Translations under genes and position numbers: made by a program
Shown: one piece after another, positions 7,541 through 10,679 of the stretch
Position numbering within the stretch: position 1 is the stretch's first letter
Layout of the letters: every line of letters begins with the position of its first letter
Notes under the pieces: model-generated
Told to the model about the DNA's origin: nothing
Databases searched by the model: none
What the model saw: the letters and a program-made list of their open reading frames with translations, nothing else
Assembly (NCBI GenBank): GCA_017445685.1
Contig: JAFSTS010000190.1
Span: forward strand, 1-10,679
Length of the DNA: 10,679 nt
Reading direction: 5' to 3'
Source: Clostridia bacterium
GTDB taxonomy: Bacteria; Bacillota_A; Clostridia; Oscillospirales; Acutalibacteraceae

Positions 7541-8872
7541 TCAATCCTCCGTTTGATATTTTATACTGATAATTCTTTTGCTGTTTTCATCGGCTTTGCA
7601 TCTGTTGTCACAACCATACCCTGCGACCCACACAACTCCTATATCGTCTGTGATTATCGGAATCTTATCGCGTTGTTTTTCATCAATACCGTCTTCGCAA
7701 AAAAGCTTTTTTAGTGTTTTTGAAATATTTCTTTTTTGCAAATTGATTTTATCACCGGGTCTTCTGTTTCTCAATTTCAAATCACCAACGATTTTATCAC
7801 AATCGGCAAAATCAAATAAAAACATATTGTAAACTTTTTGTGATAAATCTGATAAAACAACCTTTCCGCCGAAAAAATCATATTCACCATTGAAAGAAAT
7901 TCTTGTCTCCACAGCTTCAACCGATTGTAAATCATTGTCAAAACACAAAATGTTATTTTTGACTATGGCAAAAATTCCGCCCGTTATCTGAACTTTTTTA
8001 GAGCGTGAACTTAGTGCCTGAAAAAGAATATCAATATGCTTCTTTTCGGGCTGAACACCGCAAAAATCATAAATCATTTTTGCCAGCGCTTTAGTACAAA
8101 CGGCTTTATGACTGTTCAATAGCACATTTATATCATATTTGTTTTCAGCAATCTTACTGTCTTTAATCAGTCTGTCAGCGCAAAAATTGATAAAATCGTT
8201 GTTATCTTCCATAAGAGCAACAAAGCTTGAAAATGATTTATCAAAAGAAGGCTCAAGCTCTTTGAACTTTGGAAGAATATTATGCCTGATATAATTTCTT
8301 CTGTATTCGTCACTGTCGTTTGACGAATCATGAATAAAGGATATGTTTTTTTCTTTGCAATATTCTTCAATCTCTTTTCGTGAAAAATCAAGTAAAGGTC
8401 TGATAATGTTGCCGCGAACGCGGGAGATGCCTTTCAGCCCCGACAGACCTGTTCCTCTGATAAGATTGAGAATAACCGTTTCTTCATTGTCGCATAGATT
8501 GTGAGCCGTTGCGATTTTTCCGCCGCAGGAGATTTTTTCAAAAAAATCATATCTGATCCTTCTGCCGCATTCTTCAACACTTTCATGATTTATATGAGCT
8601 TCTTTTTTTACATCGACGACCAGCGTTTCAAGATTGATATCCATCTTCCTGCAAGCAGATTCTACAAAGCGCATATCTCTGTATGCTTCCTCTCCTCTGA
8701 GAAGATGATTGACATGGCACGCGACCAGATCAAGCGAATAATCATCTTTGATCTCATTCATCAAATGCAAAAGAGTCATTGAATCAGCGCCTCCCGACAA
8801 GCCGATAACAACTCTATCGCCAAAAGACAGCATATTATATTTTTTAATGATTTTTTTAAAATCACATATCAT
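7541..8872 (-). CDS. tilS: tRNA(Ile)-lysidine synthetase TilS
   Basis: Modifies C34 of the CAU-anticodon isoleucine tRNA to lysidine, using ATP and lysine, so that the tRNA reads AUA and is charged with isoleucine. The gene is essential in most bacteria. In the 443-residue protein the PP-loop ATP site SGGADS is at 26-31, HVNHLLRG at 53-60, AHNLCDNEET at 123-132, the GTGLSGLKG motif at 140-148, and IRHNILP at 195-201. A C-terminal TilS domain with RNRRPGDKI lies in the last 80 residues. The frame is open back to 8962, but that would overlap dnaB by 101 nt. The ATG at 8872 has GGAGAA (8881-8886) 8 nt upstream and places the PP-loop at the usual distance, so it is preferred. It overlaps the dnaB end by 11 nt, implying translational coupling. 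No unusual residues were seen. Confidence 0.96.
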   Translation of the reverse strand: MICDFKKIIKKYNMLSFGDRVVIGLSGGADSMTLLHLMNEIKDDYSLDLVACHVNHLLRGEEAYRDMRFVESACRKMDINLETLVVDVKKEAHINHESVEECGRRIRYDFFEKISCGGKIATAHNLCDNEETVILNLIRGTGLSGLKGISRVRGNIIRPLLDFSRKEIEEYCKEKNISFIHDSSNDSDEYRRNYIRHNILPKFKELEPSFDKSFSSFVALMEDNNDFINFCADRLIKDSKIAENKYDINVLLNSHKAVCTKALAKMIYDFCGVQPEKKHIDILFQALSSRSKKVQITGGIFAIVKNNILCFDNDLQSVEAVETRISFNGEYDFFGGKVVLSDLSQKVYNMFLFDFADCDKIVGDLKLRNRRPGDKINLQKRNISKTLKKLFCEDGIDEKQRDKIPIITDDIGVVWVAGYGCDNRCKADENSKRIISIKYQTED

Positions 8873-10241
8873 TTCTGAGTTTCTCCAGAGATGTAAACAA
8901 TGTATAGTTCTTGTTGTAAACAAGCTTGATGTCCTCTGTAGGACCATGCCTGTTTTTTGCAACTATCAGATCAGTTTCACCCATCACCTTATCCTCGGCA
9001 ATCTCCTGATCATCGTCCTCGTTGTCGTAATAACTCTGTCGATGGATCATCAGTACAATGTCTGCGTCCTGTTCGATCGAACCTGATTCACGCAAGTCCG
9101 AAAGCATAGGCCTGTGTGATTTTCCCCTGCCCTCAGTGCCACGATTCAACTGCGCGCACACGACAACGGGAATATTAAGATCCTTTGCCATAAGTTTAAG
9201 GTTTCTTGTGATTTGGGAAATTTCCTGAACTCTGTTTTCCGTTCTCTGAGAAGATGTGATAAGACCGAGATAGTCAATTATTACAACATCAACATTCTTT
9301 TCTTTTCGTACCTTTGCTTTTATTTCTTGAACGGTTATTCCTGAAGTATCGTCAAAATACAGCGGACAATCATTCAAAGCAGATGTTGCAGAGGCAATTC
9401 TGACCCATTCATCAGGGCTGAGCTGACCTGTTCTCATCTTGGTGCTTTCAACTCTTGCTTCGGTAGACAGTATTCTTTGAGCAAGCTGTTCTTTTGTCAT
9501 TTCAAGCGAGAAAAAGAGAACTTTTCTTTTGCCTATAACAGCAATGTTACGAGCAAGATTAAGCGCAAGAGAAGTTTTACCCATCGCAGGACGGGCGCCG
9601 ATGAGAACAAGGTCGGATTTATTAAGACCCGATATTACTCTGTCAAGCTCTGCAAAACCTGTTGGATAGCCCTTATACTCATCTGCATTGTCGGAAGACA
9701 GCTTTTGAAGCTTGTCATAAACCTGGTTTACAATAATATCGCTGAGTTTTGACGGACCGCCGACATTCTTACCCTGCCTGATATCATAAATTCGCTGCTC
9801 GGCACTGTCAAGAAGCATATCTGCGCTGTCTTCTTCATTGCCTGCCGAATCCATAATTTCTTTTGCGGCAGTAATGAGAGAACGAATATAGTATTTTTCT
9901 CTGACTATCTTGGCATAAGATTCAACATTTGTAGTCGACGGTACGCTCTGAGCAAGCTGGAAAAGATATTGTTTTCCGCCTGCTTCATCAAACGAGCCTT
10001 CATTTTTCAGCTTTTCAAGAACAACGATCGGGTCAATTATGTTGCCGACTGTGTCGATAGAAAGCATAACAGAAAATATCTCTTTATGCTGAGGGATAAA
10101 GAAATAATCCGCTTTAACATATTCAACAACACTCGTCATGCACGACGGATCAATCAATATAGAGCCAAGCACAGCCTGCTCGGCTTCCATACTGAAGGGC
10201 ATATTCAAACCGTTTGAAAAATCAATGTTTCTTTCATCCAT
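8862..10241 (-). CDS. dnaB: Replicative DNA helicase DnaB (DnaC of Bacillus)
   Basis: The hexameric helicase that unwinds DNA ahead of the replication fork and recruits primase. The 459-residue protein has the normal length. The N-terminal helical domain opens with MEAEQAVLGSIL (18-29). The RecA-like C-terminal domain has Walker A GARPAMGKT (215-223), the catalytic Glu247 in SLEM, Walker B IIDYLGL (321-327), the sensor Gln364 in CAQLNR, and a late KNRHGPT motif. There is no intein, although this family often carries one at Walker A. The ATG at 10241 is preceded only by AAAAGG 13 nt away, which is rather distant. Starting at Met14 would have no ribosome site, so 10241 is kept. It lies 22 nt after rplI, the usual rplI-dnaB pair, and its last 11 nt overlap tilS. 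Confidence 0.97.
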   Translation of the reverse strand: MDERNIDFSNGLNMPFSMEAEQAVLGSILIDPSCMTSVVEYVKADYFFIPQHKEIFSVMLSIDTVGNIIDPIVVLEKLKNEGSFDEAGGKQYLFQLAQSVPSTTNVESYAKIVREKYYIRSLITAAKEIMDSAGNEEDSADMLLDSAEQRIYDIRQGKNVGGPSKLSDIIVNQVYDKLQKLSSDNADEYKGYPTGFAELDRVISGLNKSDLVLIGARPAMGKTSLALNLARNIAVIGKRKVLFFSLEMTKEQLAQRILSTEARVESTKMRTGQLSPDEWVRIASATSALNDCPLYFDDTSGITVQEIKAKVRKEKNVDVVIIDYLGLITSSQRTENRVQEISQITRNLKLMAKDLNIPVVVCAQLNRGTEGRGKSHRPMLSDLRESGSIEQDADIVLMIHRQSYYDNEDDDQEIAEDKVMGETDLIVAKNRHGPTEDIKLVYNKNYTLFTSLEKLRNDM

Positions 10242-10263
10242 AGATCTTCACTGACCTTTTTTA

Positions 10264-10679
10264 TTATTCGCCTACAAGCACATATACTTCAGCGCTTATA
10301 CCGTGATTTAACTTAATAGAAGCTTTAAAAGTTCCGTATGTTTTGATATCGTCAACGGTAATTTTCTTTTTGTCGACATCTATGCCAAATTCTTTTTTGA
10401 TTTTTTCGGCAATATCCTTTGTTGTTACAGAGCCGAAAAGCTTGCCGTTATTTCCCGGCTGGTTAAGAAACTTAACAGTCTTTCCGTCAATCAGGCTTTT
10501 GTCTGCTTCAGCCTTTTCCGTTTCAACTTTTAACTTATACTTTGCAGCGTCCTCTTTGTTTTTAAGCTCGTTCATTGCCTGAGCATTTGCTTCAACGGCA
10601 AGTCCTCTCGGAAAAAGGAAATTTCTTGCATAACCGTCAGACGCATTTACAAGCTCGCCTTTTTTACCAAGGTCTTTTA
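10264..10679 (-). CDS. rplI: 50S ribosomal protein L9, 5' end cut by the window edge
   Basis: Ribosomal protein L9 of the large subunit, which projects from the base of the L1 stalk and helps frame maintenance. The frame stays open to the right edge and gives 137 codons. The visible start reads [10 protein letters not shown], then [18 protein letters not shown], the N-terminal RNA-binding domain signature. A Lys/Glu/Ala-rich connecting helix and the C-terminal domain ending in [15 protein letters not shown] follow. About nine residues (family start MKVILLKDV) lie outside the window. The ATG at 10575 is an internal methionine and not the start, because the strong L9 motif is upstream of it. 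It is probably the upstream member of the operon seen here; its promoter is outside the window. Confidence 0.96.
   Translation of the reverse strand, partial: KDLGKKGELVNASDGYARNFLFPRGLAVEANAQAMNELKNKEDAAKYKLKVETEKAEADKSLIDGKTVKFLNQPGNNGKLFGSVTTKDIAEKIKKEFGIDVDKKKITVDDIKTYGTFKASIKLNHGISAEVYVLVGE

Noticed and set aside
7539..7544. TTG start for hpt two codons upstream of the ATG
   Set aside because: The GGAGG site would be only 1 nt from the TTG but is 7 nt from the ATG at 7538.
8873..8962. 30-residue N-terminal extension of TilS
   Set aside because: It would lie entirely inside dnaB, lacks a ribosome site, and places the PP-loop unusually far from the start. The ATG at 8872 has a clear Shine-Dalgarno.
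9573..9599. Possible intein in DnaB at the Walker A loop
   Set aside because: The helicase is 459 residues with an uninterrupted GARPAMGKT motif and no splicing motifs.
10264..10575. Stand-alone 103-residue protein starting at the ATG at 10575
   Set aside because: The same frame continues upstream to the window edge with the L9 N-terminal signature, so this ATG is internal to rplI.

Overview
The window looks like ordinary chromosome of an AT-rich, low-GC Gram-positive bacterium, most likely a member of the Clostridia (Oscillospirales/Ruminococcus-like). The reasons are the AT-rich intergenic DNA, purine-rich Shine-Dalgarno sequences, a YfhO-type membrane protein, a membrane-anchored parvulin with a Thr/Glu-rich linker, and the run rplI-dnaB-tilS-hpt-ftsH. 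The taxonomic placement is inference from gene content and protein flavour, not from a search.

Layout. Bases 1-165 are an AT-rich regulatory region. It holds a good sigma-A-type promoter reading right and, at the extreme left edge, a possible start codon of a gene reading left out of the window. Bases 166-3036 (+) encode a large multi-pass YfhO-family protein, probably a GT-C-type glycosyltransferase of the cell surface. A hairpin at 3053-3084 separates it from the convergent gene at 3116-4873 (-), a membrane-anchored parvulin-type peptidyl-prolyl isomerase with its own promoter at 4928-4956. A strong intrinsic terminator at 4998-5022 ends the next unit. From 5043 to the right edge, all genes read on the minus strand as one tightly packed operon. 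In transcription order they are rplI (ribosomal protein L9, cut by the right edge), dnaB (replicative helicase), tilS (tRNA-Ile lysidine synthetase), hpt (hypoxanthine phosphoribosyltransferase) and ftsH (membrane AAA protease). Gaps in this operon are 22 nt, an 11-nt overlap, 2 nt and about 36 nt, and no internal terminator is visible.

How the genes work together. The operon joins housekeeping functions: ribosome structure, replication fork unwinding, AUA-codon decoding, purine salvage and membrane protein quality control. The parvulin and YfhO act at the outer face of the membrane, on exported protein folding and probably on envelope glycopolymer decoration, and have their own promoters.

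Three start codons differ from the longest open frames: tilS at 8872, hpt at 7538, and ftsH probably at a TTG at 6956. In each case the ribosome binding site decides the start. I found no mobile element, CRISPR array, tRNA, rRNA or evidence of an undescribed multi-gene system. The points most worth a second look are the odd translation start region of the yfhO gene, the tandem parvulin-like repeat in the isomerase (first copy degenerate), and the ftsH start.
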